Below are positions 22,898 through 32,112 of a stretch of 64,000 nt of DNA, in pieces (position 1 is the first letter of the stretch; every line of letters starts with the position of its first letter). A model generated the notes under the pieces. That model was not told the DNA's origin, did no database searches, and worked only from the letters and a program-made list of their open reading frames with translations. Origin of the DNA: Mycobacterium sp. Marseille-P9652 (GTDB taxonomy: Bacteria > Actinomycetota > Actinomycetes > Mycobacteriales > Mycobacteriaceae); the NCBI RefSeq assembly GCF_902652685.1, contig NZ_CACRUY010000026.1, positions 1 through 64,000 of the forward strand. Reading direction: 5' to 3'. The position numbers and the translations under genes are program-made.

Positions 22898-25180
22898 TCA
22901 CCCGTCGGCAAGCACCCGCCGGCGCAGCCGCAAGAGCGGGGCGGGCGCCCACCAGTTCAGGCCGCCGCACAGATGCATGAATGCCGGCACGAGGAGCATG
23001 CGAATCAGGGTCGCGTCCACCAGCACCGCGAGGGTCAACCCGACGCCGAACATGCGCATGAACGAGACGTCGGCGGTCATCAAGGCGGCGAACGAGATCG
23101 ACATCAACAGCGCCGCCGCGGTGATGACGCGCCCGGTGTGTGCAAGGCCGCACGCCACGCTCTCGTCGTTGTCGGCGCGCGTCCGGGACGAGCGCGTCCA
23201 GTATTCACGGATGCGGGAAATAAGGAAGACCTCGTAGTCCATGGACAACCCGAACGCGATGCAGAACATCATCGCCGGAATCGTGGCGACCAGCGTCCCG
23301 CTCGGTGTGGTGCCCAGCGCGCCCAGATGTCCGTCCTGGAAGATCCACACCAGCGCGCCGAAAGTCGCTGTGAGCGAGAGGATGTTGAGGAGAACGGCTT
23401 TGATGGGCAGGATCACGCTTCCGGTCAGAGCGAATAGCAACACCAGCGTGACGACCGCGATGAAGCCGAAGACCATGGGCAGTCGCGCAGTGATGGCGTG
23501 GACGCAGTCGCGGTTGCTCTGCGCGTTGCCGGTCATCAGCGCCGTCTGCCCGCCCGGCGGCGCCACCGCGTGGAGACGGTCCAGCTGCGTCTCGGAGGCG
23601 CCCGAGTACAGCGGCGCCGTGCTACTCACGGTCAAAAACGCACTGCCGTCAACCAATCCGGTCGGCGCCGAGGGCGGCCCCTTGCGTTCGCCGGCGACGA
23701 ACGTACCGGTCGGCGACGACACCGCCGCCACGTCGGGCACCAGCGACAGCCTCGCGGCGTACGCGTCGAGCTCAGGCTTTGCCGGCTCGCTGAGCTCGGG
23801 GATGACGACGGTCACCGCTGAGGCGGATTCCGAGCCGAATTGGCTGTGGACTGCGTCGCTCACCGCACGCGCCGTCGCGGTTTCCGGCAGCACCCGCTCG
23901 TCGGGGTTACCCCATCTGATGTGCAGGAACGGAATGCCCAGCAGGAGCAACAGGACGACAATGGCCAGGCAGGTCGGAACCGCTTGCCGCATCGCCACTT
24001 TCGCGGTCCGGTACCAGAAGTTGCGCTGGATCGGCGGCGGCTCCGAAGCGCGCGGCTCGGGACGGCGGGACAACCGACGGCCGAGGCGCCGGATGTCGAA
24101 CGAGTCGAGACGATCGCCCAGCAGGACGATCACCGCCGGCGCCACCACGAGCGCCGCGAGGGCCGAAAGGGTCACCACCGCAATGCCGGCATAGGCGAAA
24201 GACTTCAGGAAGTACACCGGGAACAGCACCATCGGAACCATCGCCAAGGCGACGGTCACCGCCGAGAACAGCACCGTGCGGCCCGCCGTCGCCACGCTGT
24301 GCAGCAGCGCTTCGTCGCGGCATCGCCCCTCGGCCAGCTCGTCGCGGTAGCGGCTGATGATCAGCAGCGTGTAGTCGATGGCCAGCGCCATGCCCAACGC
24401 GGCCGCGACGTTCAGGGAAAAGATCGACACGTCGGTCACGAGCGCCATCGCCCGCAGCACCGCGAGCGAGCCCACGATCGCAAACCCCGCCACGGCCATG
24501 GGCACCGCGGCCGCGAGGAGGCCACCGAAGACCCACACCAGGGCGGCGAAGCTCACCGGCACCGCAATGGATTCCATACGCAGCAGGTCGTTCTCGGTGT
24601 GTTGGCCGACCTGCGCGTACAACACCGCGGGACCGCCCGCCCGGACGGTGACGCCGTCCCGGTCGTGGCCCAGTCGATCGGCCAGCGCCTGGGCATGCTT
24701 GGGCGCGTCATTCTCCCCACCACTCAGCGCGGCCACGATCAACGCCGACTTCCCGTCGGCACTGACCGTCCCTGGTGCCGGCGTCGGACCGTCCCAGGGG
24801 GAGGTGACCTGGGTGACGAACGGCGATCCGGCAAGTTCGCGCACGATGTCGGAGCCAACCTCGCGCCCGGCACCGTCTTTGACGCCGGCCTCGGAGCTCA
24901 CCAACAGCAGCATCTGCATTTCGCCCCGGTGGAACTTGTGCGCCAGCAATCCGGCGGCCCGGGCCGACTCGGACGCCGGGTCCACCATCCCGCCGCCGGA
25001 CAAGCTCGTCGCGGCGGGCAGGCCGAAGAGGGCGGCGGCCGCCATGAGCAGAACAGCGACCCCGACGACGCGGCGCGGCGCCGCCAACGCCGTTCTGGCC
25101 ACGGATGCCAGAGGATCACGTCGACGACGGTGACGTCCCGTCGTGCGGCGGATGTCGCGTTCGGGCAGCGTGCTCGTCAT
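22898..25180 (-). CDS. MmpL-type RND transporter
   Basis: A 760-residue membrane protein with two copies of the MMPL unit: a large periplasmic loop after helix 1, a five-helix bundle with ALAIDYTLLIISRYR, a cytosolic linker, then helix 7, a second loop and a bundle with GLSMDYEVFLISRIREY. The paired DY motifs are the proton relay of MmpL proteins, which export lipids or siderophores. ATG 25180, preceded by GGGAG, is preferred over an upstream GTG (25222). No mmpS gene is adjacent. Cargo cannot be predicted from sequence alone. Confidence 0.9.
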   Translation of the reverse strand: MTSTLPERDIRRTTGRHRRRRDPLASVARTALAAPRRVVGVAVLLMAAAALFGLPAATSLSGGGMVDPASESARAAGLLAHKFHRGEMQMLLLVSSEAGVKDGAGREVGSDIVRELAGSPFVTQVTSPWDGPTPAPGTVSADGKSALIVAALSGGENDAPKHAQALADRLGHDRDGVTVRAGGPAVLYAQVGQHTENDLLRMESIAVPVSFAALVWVFGGLLAAAVPMAVAGFAIVGSLAVLRAMALVTDVSIFSLNVAAALGMALAIDYTLLIISRYRDELAEGRCRDEALLHSVATAGRTVLFSAVTVALAMVPMVLFPVYFLKSFAYAGIAVVTLSALAALVVAPAVIVLLGDRLDSFDIRRLGRRLSRRPEPRASEPPPIQRNFWYRTAKVAMRQAVPTCLAIVVLLLLLGIPFLHIRWGNPDERVLPETATARAVSDAVHSQFGSESASAVTVVIPELSEPAKPELDAYAARLSLVPDVAAVSSPTGTFVAGERKGPPSAPTGLVDGSAFLTVSSTAPLYSGASETQLDRLHAVAPPGGQTALMTGNAQSNRDCVHAITARLPMVFGFIAVVTLVLLFALTGSVILPIKAVLLNILSLTATFGALVWIFQDGHLGALGTTPSGTLVATIPAMMFCIAFGLSMDYEVFLISRIREYWTRSSRTRADNDESVACGLAHTGRVITAAALLMSISFAALMTADVSFMRMFGVGLTLAVLVDATLIRMLLVPAFMHLCGGLNWWAPAPLLRLRRRVLADG

Positions 25181-25336
25181 GACGAACGCTCCCGGTACGA
25201 CGCCGCCGAATGGACTGTCCACTGTCGGTTCGCATCGCGAGAAATCACTTCACCGCACCTCGAGGGGAGTTGGGCGCCGGGGTCATATTTCGTTACGACG
25301 TTACGCACCATCGGGTTCGATTATCCGGCGAATAGG

Positions 25337-25363
25337 TAAGTTAATTAATGATTAATTAACTTA
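25337..25363. promoter_or_regulatory. 27-base AT-rich perfect palindrome
   Basis: Two 13-base arms, TAAGTTAATTAAT and ATTAATTAACTTA, are exact inverted copies around one G. In a genome this GC-rich that is striking. The site overlaps the stop codon of the methyltransferase gene and lies 157 bases upstream of the mmpL start. It looks like an operator for a dimeric repressor (TetR type would fit). The rest of 25181-25336 contains a short direct repeat, CGTTACGACGTTACG, at about 25288-25302. Confidence 0.6.
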
Positions 25364-26275
25364 AGTGAGTACGCCGCGCGTCGCGGTGACGTATCCCGGG
25401 ACGACCGCCAGGTCGTCGGGGCCGCCGCGCCACAGTTCGGGCAGGCCCAGCCCGGCGAGCAGTTCGACGATGTTGCGCTCGACGGTCTCCCAGCCGTGGG
25501 ACGCCAGATGCTCGGGCACGTATCGGTATTCGCCCGGGTAGGTCAGGCTGGCAAGATCGACGTCGAGGCCCTCGCGGGCCCAGCTGTCGACGAAGGCCAA
25601 ACCCGCCTTGACGTGCGACGGGGTCCAGACGGGCATGTGGTCGGCGGCAAAGCGGCTGCCGACCGCGCTCAGCGACGCGACGTCATCGAGCAGGCGCGTC
25701 TGCGCGGCGGGCGGCAGGTAACCCACGAGAAGCTGATCGGCGACCCACACCGTCGGCAACGCGGCGTCGAAACCCACGCGGCGCAGCGCCGCCGGCCAGT
25801 CGGCGCGCAGGTCGGCGCCGACGGCGCACCGGTTCGCCGTCAGCGTCGCGCCCAACCCGCCCAACACCGCCGACTTGAAGTCCAGCACCTCCGGCCGGTC
25901 GACCTCGTACACCGTGGTACCGGCCGGCCACCACAGCCGGTAGGCCCGCGTGTCCAGACCGGACGCCAGGAGCACGACCTGGCGTATGCCCGCGCGCGCG
26001 GCGTCGGCGAGGAACCCGTCCGCGAACCGGGTCTGCGCCGCGAGGATGTCCATCAGGGCGGCGGTGACCGGGTCGGTGCCGTCGTCGGCCGCGAAGCGAT
26101 GGTCGTCGATGAGCCGGACGAAGTGCCTGACGCCGGCGGCGCGCACCAACGGCTCGGCGAACGGGTCATCCAGCAGCCCCTTGTCGGTGGCCACCGCCCG
26201 CGCCACCGCCCCGAACGTCGCGGTCACCCCGACCCCGGTGGACGGATCCCAGCTGTCGCCGTCGGCCCGTGGCAT
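25361..26275 (-). CDS. SAM-dependent methyltransferase (TIGR00027/LCM type)
   Basis: A 304-residue member of the expanded mycobacterial family of putative methyltransferases: DPSTGVGVTATFGAVARA, DDPFAEPLVRAAG, RQVVLLASGLDTRAYRL (SAM-binding loop), VYEVDRPEVLDFK and LLVGYLPPAAQTRLLD. Substrate unknown. It is transcribed toward mmpL, 15 bases after the DUF3054 gene. Confidence 0.88.
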   Translation of the reverse strand: MPRADGDSWDPSTGVGVTATFGAVARAVATDKGLLDDPFAEPLVRAAGVRHFVRLIDDHRFAADDGTDPVTAALMDILAAQTRFADGFLADAARAGIRQVVLLASGLDTRAYRLWWPAGTTVYEVDRPEVLDFKSAVLGGLGATLTANRCAVGADLRADWPAALRRVGFDAALPTVWVADQLLVGYLPPAAQTRLLDDVASLSAVGSRFAADHMPVWTPSHVKAGLAFVDSWAREGLDVDLASLTYPGEYRYVPEHLASHGWETVERNIVELLAGLGLPELWRGGPDDLAVVPGYVTATRGVLT

Positions 26276-26290
26276 CGGTGATCCGGGCCG

Positions 26291-26662
26291 TCAGGAACCG
26301 GCGCGGTGGCGCAGGGCCGCCGAGGCCAGGGGCCGCCACCCGAGCAGCAGGACGGCGGTCACCGACGCCGCGACGACGACGAAGCTCGCCGCCACCCCCG
26401 CCGAGGTGGCCCGGCGCAGCAGCATGCCGACCGCCACGGTGCACAGCCACACCACCACCCCGGTCGGGGCCACGGCGGCGGGCCGTTGCCAGGCGCGCGA
26501 GAGCAGCCAGCCGACGACGGTGCCCGTCAGGAACGGCCACGCCGTGGCAGCCACGCCGGGGATGGTGACGCCCTCGGCGTGGCTGCGGCGCCCGACGGCG
26601 CAAAACAGCAGCACGCCGACGACGTCGGCCAGCAGCCAGACGGGCCTCGGGTGCCTGAGCAT
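26291..26662 (-). CDS. DUF3054 membrane protein (Rv0401-like)
   Basis: A 123-residue protein with four predicted membrane helices (about 8-24, 41-56, 68-82, 88-108) and short loops. Length, position and WLLADVVGVLLFCAVGRRSH match the DUF3054 family and Rv0401. ATG 26662 is the only ATG that gives a membrane protein start; the long upstream frame is antisense to fadE7. Function unknown. Confidence 0.85.
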   Translation of the reverse strand: MLRHPRPVWLLADVVGVLLFCAVGRRSHAEGVTIPGVAATAWPFLTGTVVGWLLSRAWQRPAAVAPTGVVVWLCTVAVGMLLRRATSAGVAASFVVVAASVTAVLLLGWRPLASAALRHRAGS

Positions 26663-26719
26663 GCACCGAAGACTACCGGCGCACTGGGACCCGACGGCCG
26701 TCGATGGCAGGCTGAGAGC

Positions 26720-27904
26720 ATGAGCACCGACGCGCCCCCCGCCTTCAACCGCGACGACCCGCTCGGCCTCGACTCGTCGCTGTCCGACGACGAACTCGCG
26801 GTCCGCGACACCGTCAGGAAGTTCTGCGCCGAACACGTCCTCCCCTACGTCGCCGAGTGGTTCGAGATCGGCGACCTCCCGGTGCGCGAACTGGCCAGAG
26901 GGTTCGGCGAACTCGGGCTGCTCGGCATGCACCTGGACGGCTACGGCTGCGGCGGGGCCTCCGCCGTGCATTACGGCCTGGCCTGCACCGAGCTGGAGGC
27001 CGCCGACTCCGGGATCCGGTCCATGGTCTCGGTGCAGGGGTCGCTGGCGATGTTCGCCATCTGGAAGTTCGGCTCCGAGGAGCACAAGCAGCGGTGGCTG
27101 CCCGGCATGGCCGCGGGCGAGCTGCTCGGCTGCTTCGGCCTGACCGAGCCCGACGTGGGGTCCGATCCCGCCGCCATGAAGACGCGCGCCCGGCGCGACG
27201 GCTCGGACTGGGTGCTCAACGGCCGCAAGCTGTGGATCACCAACGGCTCGATCGCCGACGTGGCGGTGGTGTGGGCGGCCACCGACGAGGGCGTGCGCGG
27301 CTTCGTCGTGCCCACCGAGACGCGCGGCTTCACCGCCAACACGATCCACCACAAGCTGTCGCTGCGGGCCTCGATCACCAGCGAGCTCGTGCTCGACGAC
27401 GTGCGGCTCCCCGAGGACGCGATGCTCCCGGAGGCGAGGGGCCTGCGGGGGCCGCTCTCCTGCCTGTCGGAGGCCCGGTACGGCATCATCTGGGGCTCGA
27501 TGGGTGCGGCGCGCACCGCCTGGCAGGCCGCGCTGGACTACGCCACCCAGCGCACCCAGTTCGGCCGCCCGATCGCCGGGTTCCAGCTGACGCAGGCCAA
27601 GCTCGTCGACATGGCGGTCGAGCTGCACAAGGGCCAGCTGCTCTCGCTGCACCTCGGGCGCCTCAAGGACGGCCCCGGCCTTCGCCCCGAGCAGGTCAGC
27701 TTCGGCAAGCTGAACAACACCCGCGAGGCGCTCAAGATCTGCCGCACCGCGCGAACCATTTTGGGCGGCAACGGAATATCGCTGGAGTACCCGGTGATCC
27801 GGCACATGGTCAACCTCGAATCGGTGCTGACTTACGAGGGCACGCCCGAGATGCACCAACTCGTCCTCGGCCAGGCGTTCACGGGCAGCGACGCGTTCCG
27901 CTGA
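26720..27904 (+). CDS. fadE7: Acyl-CoA dehydrogenase FadE7
   Basis: A 394-residue flavoprotein of the acyl-CoA dehydrogenase family, closest in look to glutaryl-CoA dehydrogenases: LGCFGLTEPDVGSDPAAMKT, LNGRKLWITNGSIADV, TQRTQFGRPIAGFQLTQ and the catalytic Glu in LTYEGTPEMHQLVLGQA. ATG 26720 is 57 bases from the divergent DUF3054 start. It probably acts in fatty-acid or lysine/tryptophan-derived acyl-CoA oxidation. The gene downstream follows after 23 bases. Confidence 0.92.
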   Translation: MSTDAPPAFNRDDPLGLDSSLSDDELAVRDTVRKFCAEHVLPYVAEWFEIGDLPVRELARGFGELGLLGMHLDGYGCGGASAVHYGLACTELEAADSGIRSMVSVQGSLAMFAIWKFGSEEHKQRWLPGMAAGELLGCFGLTEPDVGSDPAAMKTRARRDGSDWVLNGRKLWITNGSIADVAVVWAATDEGVRGFVVPTETRGFTANTIHHKLSLRASITSELVLDDVRLPEDAMLPEARGLRGPLSCLSEARYGIIWGSMGAARTAWQAALDYATQRTQFGRPIAGFQLTQAKLVDMAVELHKGQLLSLHLGRLKDGPGLRPEQVSFGKLNNTREALKICRTARTILGGNGISLEYPVIRHMVNLESVLTYEGTPEMHQLVLGQAFTGSDAFR

Positions 27905-27927
27905 CCCAAGAAGGAAGGAGCACACCC

Positions 27928-28533
27928 ATGAGGCTGATCGCATGCGGCGCCGCGGTTCTCGTCGCCGCATCCGTCGCGTCGGCGCCCCCGGCGGCGGCCG
28001 ATCCCGTCACGCTCCCGACGATGGGCTCCGGCGGCGGCGGACCGATCATCGGCGGCGGCAACAATTCCGGGATCGCCCAGCAGCTGATCGGGCTGGGCAA
28101 TCCCAACGTCCAGGAGGTCGACGGTTCGGACGCGGCGCAATTCATCACGGCCGCGGCCGGGGTGGCCAACCCGCAGCTGGCCGCGCCGTTCGGGCTGCTC
28201 AAGCGGGCGCTGGCGTGCCAGACCAACAACGCGGGCTTCGGCGCCCGCGCCTATCGGCGCAACGACGGGCAGTGGGGCGGCGCGATGCTCGTCGCGGCCA
28301 AGAGCGCCACACCCAACGTCGACGCCCTCGCGAGCTGCGCCCGGACCAACTGGCGCAGGCCCACGGCGGGCTCGGACACGGCGATGTGCAACAGCGGCTG
28401 GACCACGCCGAACTCGCTTTCCAGCCGCGAGGGCGGCGAGGCGTATTACATCCTGCTCGCCGGGACCGCCGACGACTTCTGCACCGGCCTCAACGGCAAA
28501 TACAAAACCGACGCCCGCACCTGGCCGTTCTGA
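27928..28533 (+). CDS. Secreted protein (Rv0398c-like)
   Basis: A 201-residue exported protein: signal peptide with cleavage near PAAADP (residue 24), a glycine-rich stretch (GSGGGGPIIGGGNN), then a compact domain with four cysteines (LACQT, SCART, MCNSG, FCTGL). A strong AAGGAAGGAG precedes ATG 27928. It is likely co-transcribed with fadE7. No function is known. Confidence 0.85.
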   Translation: MRLIACGAAVLVAASVASAPPAAADPVTLPTMGSGGGGPIIGGGNNSGIAQQLIGLGNPNVQEVDGSDAAQFITAAAGVANPQLAAPFGLLKRALACQTNNAGFGARAYRRNDGQWGGAMLVAAKSATPNVDALASCARTNWRRPTAGSDTAMCNSGWTTPNSLSSREGGEAYYILLAGTADDFCTGLNGKYKTDARTWPF

Positions 28534-28539
28534 GCTTGC

Positions 28540-28881
28540 TCAGGCGGTGACGCCGTCCGCTTCCCGGCGCTCGGTCTCGGCCATCTCCCGCCGGATTCCG
28601 GCCTCCTCGCGCTGGCCCAGGGCCCATGCACGATCCACCTGTTCCTGCGCGCGCTGGAGGCGTTCCCGTTCGCGCTCGGCCGCGCTGCCCTCGCGTTCGT
28701 CGGCGCGCGCCTCACGCTGATCCGCCAGCTGCTCGCGGTTGTTCGCGTCCTGTTCACGCTGCTCGGCGATCCGGTCCCGCTCGTCCGCGATCCGCTCGCG
28801 CCGGTCGAGTTCGGCCTCGCGCCGCGCGACCACTTGCTCACGCCGCTCGACCTGGTCTGCCCGGCCGTCTTCGGCGGTCAC
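28540..28881 (-). CDS. Charged coiled-coil protein, second of pair
   Basis: A 113-residue protein made almost entirely of Glu, Arg, Ala, Asp and Gln (RRERIADERDRIAEQREQDANNREQLADQREARADEREG), predicting one long helix or coiled coil. GTG 28881 overlaps the stop of the upstream partner (GTGA). There is no signal, membrane segment or enzyme motif. It is similar in composition to its neighbour and may pair with it. Confidence 0.75.
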   Translation of the reverse strand: MTAEDGRADQVERREQVVARREAELDRRERIADERDRIAEQREQDANNREQLADQREARADEREGSAAERERERLQRAQEQVDRAWALGQREEAGIRREMAETERREADGVTA

Positions 28882-29357
28882 GACTCGGGCTCCGACGCGG
28901 CCGCGCCGCCGCCCTCGACCCAGTCCTGAGCGGCCCCGGCCCGCCGCCTCGCCCACTCGCGCTCGCTGGCCGCCTCCTCGCGGTCGACCTTGGCCTGCTC
29001 GCGGAGCGCCGCGTCGTGCAGCAGCGCGGCACTCCCCGCCGCATCCGCCGGCTCGACCTCCCGGTCGTCGGCGAGCCGCTCGCGCTCGTCGGCGAGCGCC
29101 TCGCGCCTGTCCGCCAGCCGTTCGCGCTCGTCGGCCAGCGCCTCGCGCCGGTCGGCGAGCACCGACCGCGCCTCGAGATCGCCCGCCCACCGCTCCACAC
29201 CCTCGGTCAGCGCCTCGCGCAGCGCCGCGCCGTGCTCGCGCTCGTCGGCAACCCGCTCGCGCTCGGCCGCGACGCCCTCGCGGTCGGCGGCAACCCGCTC
29301 CCGCGCATTAGCCGCATTCTCCCGGTCCTGCGGGCTGCGGATGACTGGCATGTTCAT
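28878..29357 (-). CDS. Charged coiled-coil protein, first of pair
   Basis: A 159-residue protein dominated by ADERE/ADRRE units. Residues 67-100 hold 2.4 copies of a 14-residue repeat (LADRREALADERER). The N-terminus (MNMPVIRSPQDRENAANARE) also continues as helix. It ends in a low-complexity tail GGGAAASEPES. ATG 29357 is clear, 155 bases from the divergent ndhA. I cannot name the family; the look is of a structural or cell-envelope-organising coiled coil. Confidence 0.75.
   Translation of the reverse strand: MNMPVIRSPQDRENAANARERVAADREGVAAERERVADEREHGAALREALTEGVERWAGDLEARSVLADRREALADERERLADRREALADERERLADDREVEPADAAGSAALLHDAALREQAKVDREEAASEREWARRRAGAAQDWVEGGGAAASEPES
29058..29159 (-). repeat. 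42-base in-frame tandem repeat
   Basis: About 2.4 copies of a 42-base unit, encoding the 14-residue repeat inside the coiled-coil gene. Copies differ at a few bases, so it is an old rather than recent expansion. Confidence 0.7.
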
Positions 29358-29512
29358 GATCGTCCCGTCGATCGTTGGTCAGCGACCAGTGTCCCGCGCG
29401 TGGTGACCTTCGTCTACGGGAGCGTCACCAACCGGACCTACGGGCCACCGGCGGCCAGTCGTACGGTATTACCAGCGCCGCGGGGAGCTCTTGAAGACCG
29501 GAAGGGACAAGT

Positions 29513-30886
29513 ATGTCGCGCCATCACGTGGTCATCATCGGGAGCGGGTTCGGGGGGCTGTACGCGGCGAAGTCGCTCAAGCGCGCCGACGTGGACATCA
29601 CGCTGATCTCGAAGACCACCACCCACCTGTTTCAGCCACTCCTCTACCAGGTGGCGACCGGCATCCTGTCCGAAGGCGACATCGCCCCCACGACCCGGCT
29701 CATCCTGCGCAAGCAGAAGAACGTCCGGGTGCTGTGGGGGGACGTCGAGGCGATCGACCTGACGGCGAAGACGGTCACGTCGCATCTCATGGGCATGCAG
29801 ACGGTGACGCCCTACGACAGCCTGATCGTGGCCGCCGGCGCGCAACAGTCCTACTTCGGCCATGACGAGTACGCGATCTACGCGCCGGGTATGAAAAGCA
29901 TCGACGACGCCCTGGAGCTCCGCGGCCGCATCCTCGGCGCGTTCGAGGCCGCCGAGGTCGCCACCGACCCGGCCGAGCGGCGACGACGGCTGACCTTCGT
30001 CGTGGTGGGCGCCGGCCCGACTGGCGTGGAGCTGGCCGGCGAGATCGTCCAGCTCGCCGAGCGCACGCTGGCCGGGGCGTTTCGCACCATTACGCCCAGC
30101 GAGTGCCGGGTGATCCTGCTGGACGCGGCGCCGGCGGTGCTGCCGCCGATGGGCCCCAACCTGGGCTGTAAGGCGCAGCGGCGCCTGGAGAAAGAGGACG
30201 TCGAGGTTCAGCTCAACGCGATGGTGACCGCGGTCGACTACATGGGCATCACCGTTAAGGACGCCGACGGCAGCGAGCGCCGCATCGAGTGCGCCTGCAA
30301 GGTGTGGGCGGCCGGCGTGCAGGCCAGCCCACTGGGCAAGATGGTCGCCGAGCAGTCCGACGGCACCGAAACCGACCGCGCCGGGCGGGTGATCGTCGAG
30401 CCCGATCTCACGGTCAAGGGTCACCCCCACGTCTTCGTCGTCGGTGACCTGATGTCCGTGCCCGGCGTCCCCGGGATGGCCCAGGGCGCGATCCAGGGGG
30501 CGCGCTACGCGACCGACATCATCAAGCACTCGGTGAAGGGTCACGACGACCCGGCGAACCGCGCTCCGTTCAAGTACAAGAACAAGGGCAGCATGGCCCT
30601 GATCTCCCGGTACAGCGCGGTCGCGCAGGTCGGCAAGCTGGAGTTCGGCGGCTTCATCGCCTGGCTGGCCTGGCTGGTGCTGCACCTGTACTACCTGATC
30701 GGACACCGCAACCGCATCGCCGCGATGTTCTCCTGGGGGATCTCGTTCCTGGGCCGCACCCGCGGCCAGATGGCCATCACCAGCCAGATGATGTACGCCA
30801 GGCCGGTGGTCCAGTGGGTGGAGCAGCAGGGTGCGCTGGCGGCGGCCGAACAGGCCGAGGCGGATCAGCAGAAGGCGGCCGGCTAG
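29513..30886 (+). CDS. ndhA: Type II NADH dehydrogenase (NdhA)
   Basis: A 457-residue single-subunit, non-proton-pumping NADH:quinone oxidoreductase. FAD fold: HHVVIIGSGFGGLYAAKSL; NADH fold: LTFVVVGAGPTGVELAGEI; quinone-side motifs HLFQPLLYQVATGIL and FVVGDLMSVPGVPGMAQ; and a C-terminal membrane-anchoring helix (FIAWLAWLVLHLYYLIG). It is called NdhA rather than Ndh from its place beside metZ. ATG 29513 follows GGAAGGGACAAGT. Confidence 0.92.
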   Translation: MSRHHVVIIGSGFGGLYAAKSLKRADVDITLISKTTTHLFQPLLYQVATGILSEGDIAPTTRLILRKQKNVRVLWGDVEAIDLTAKTVTSHLMGMQTVTPYDSLIVAAGAQQSYFGHDEYAIYAPGMKSIDDALELRGRILGAFEAAEVATDPAERRRRLTFVVVGAGPTGVELAGEIVQLAERTLAGAFRTITPSECRVILLDAAPAVLPPMGPNLGCKAQRRLEKEDVEVQLNAMVTAVDYMGITVKDADGSERRIECACKVWAAGVQASPLGKMVAEQSDGTETDRAGRVIVEPDLTVKGHPHVFVVGDLMSVPGVPGMAQGAIQGARYATDIIKHSVKGHDDPANRAPFKYKNKGSMALISRYSAVAQVGKLEFGGFIAWLAWLVLHLYYLIGHRNRIAAMFSWGISFLGRTRGQMAITSQMMYARPVVQWVEQQGALAAAEQAEADQQKAAG

Positions 30887-30894
30887 CGCCGCGA

Positions 30895-32112
30895 TTAGCT
30901 GAGCGCCTGGTCGATGTCGGCGATCAGGTCGTCGGTGCCTTCCAGCCCCACCGAGATGCGCACCACGCCGTCGCCGAGCCCGATCGCCGCGCGACCCTCC
31001 GGGCCCATCGCGCGGTGCGTCGTCGTGGCGGGATGCGTGACAAGCGATTTCGCATCGCCGAGGTTGTTCGAGATGTCGATGAGCCGCAGCTTGTCCAGCA
31101 CCTCGAACGAACGTTGCTTGGCTGAGTTTTCGGGGCAGTCGAGCTCGAACGTGATCACCGTCCCGCCCCCCGACATCTGCCGCTTGGCGAGGTCGTACTG
31201 CGGGTGCGACGTCAGGAAGGGGTAGCGCACCCACCTCACCGCCGGATGCGCTTGCAGGAACTCGGCGATGCGCTGCGCGGAGGAGTTGCAATGCTCGACG
31301 CGAATCGCCAGCGTCTCAAGGCCTTTGAGCAACACCCAGGCGTTGAACGCGCTCATCGCCGGCCCGGTGTGGCGCATCAGCTTCTGCACCGGGCCGTCGA
31401 TGTACTCCTTGTCGCCGAGAATCGCGCCGCCCAGCACCCGGCCCTGCCCGTCGATGTGCTTGGTCCCCGAGTAGACCACCACGTCGACCCCGAGCGGAAA
31501 ACCCTGCTGCAGCAGGGGTGTCGCAAAGACGTTGTCCAGCACAACTTTTGCGCCCGCCGCGTGGGCGAGCTCCGTCACCGCGGCGATGTCGACGAGCGAC
31601 TGCATCGGGTTGGACGGCGTCTCGAAGAACACCGCCTGGGTCGGCACCGACAGCGCCTCCTCCCACTGCGCGAGGTCGTCGCCGTCGACGAACACGGTCT
31701 CAACGCCCCAGCGCGGCAGGATCTCGTTGCACACCACGAAACAGGAGCCGAACAGGCTGCGCGCCGCGACCAGCCGGTCGCCGGCCGCCAGCAGGGCGCC
31801 CAGCGACGTGAAGACCGCCGCCATGCCGCTCGCGGTGGCGAACGCCGCGGGCGCCCCCTCGATGAGACGCAGGCGTTCCTCGAACATGCTGACCGTCGGG
31901 TTGCCGTAGCGGGAGTACACGTAGCGGTCCACCTCGCCGGTGAACGCCCGCTCCGCGGTGGCCGCCGAGTCGTACACGTAGCCCGAGGTCAGGAACATCC
32001 CTTCGGCCGTCTCGTCGAACTCCGACCGCAACAGGCCGCCGCGTACCCCGATGGTCGCCTGGTTGACGCCGTCGGGCAACGCCTTCGGCGTGCGCACGGA
32101 GCGCTCGGTCAC
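30895..32112 (-). CDS. metZ: O-succinylhomoserine sulfhydrylase MetZ
   Basis: A 405-residue PLP enzyme that makes homocysteine from O-succinylhomoserine and sulfide. Motifs: DRYVYSRYGNPTVSMFEE, ATASGMAAVFTSLGALL, VVLDNVFATPLLQQ and the PLP lysine in VVYSGTKHIDGQGRVLGG. GTG 32112 overlaps the rhodanese stop (GTGA) and matches the 406-residue M. tuberculosis protein. The rhodanese gene upstream may help with sulfur supply. Convergent with ndhA, gap 8 bases. Confidence 0.95.
   Translation of the reverse strand: MTERSVRTPKALPDGVNQATIGVRGGLLRSEFDETAEGMFLTSGYVYDSAATAERAFTGEVDRYVYSRYGNPTVSMFEERLRLIEGAPAAFATASGMAAVFTSLGALLAAGDRLVAARSLFGSCFVVCNEILPRWGVETVFVDGDDLAQWEEALSVPTQAVFFETPSNPMQSLVDIAAVTELAHAAGAKVVLDNVFATPLLQQGFPLGVDVVVYSGTKHIDGQGRVLGGAILGDKEYIDGPVQKLMRHTGPAMSAFNAWVLLKGLETLAIRVEHCNSSAQRIAEFLQAHPAVRWVRYPFLTSHPQYDLAKRQMSGGGTVITFELDCPENSAKQRSFEVLDKLRLIDISNNLGDAKSLVTHPATTTHRAMGPEGRAAIGLGDGVVRISVGLEGTDDLIADIDQALS

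Noticed and set aside
26663-27970. Long N-terminal extension of the DUF3054 frame
   Set aside because: It is antisense to fadE7; the DUF3054 protein proper starts at 26662.
29058-29159. Short tandem repeats as a CRISPR-like array
   Set aside because: Units are contiguous without spacers and in frame with a coiled-coil gene.
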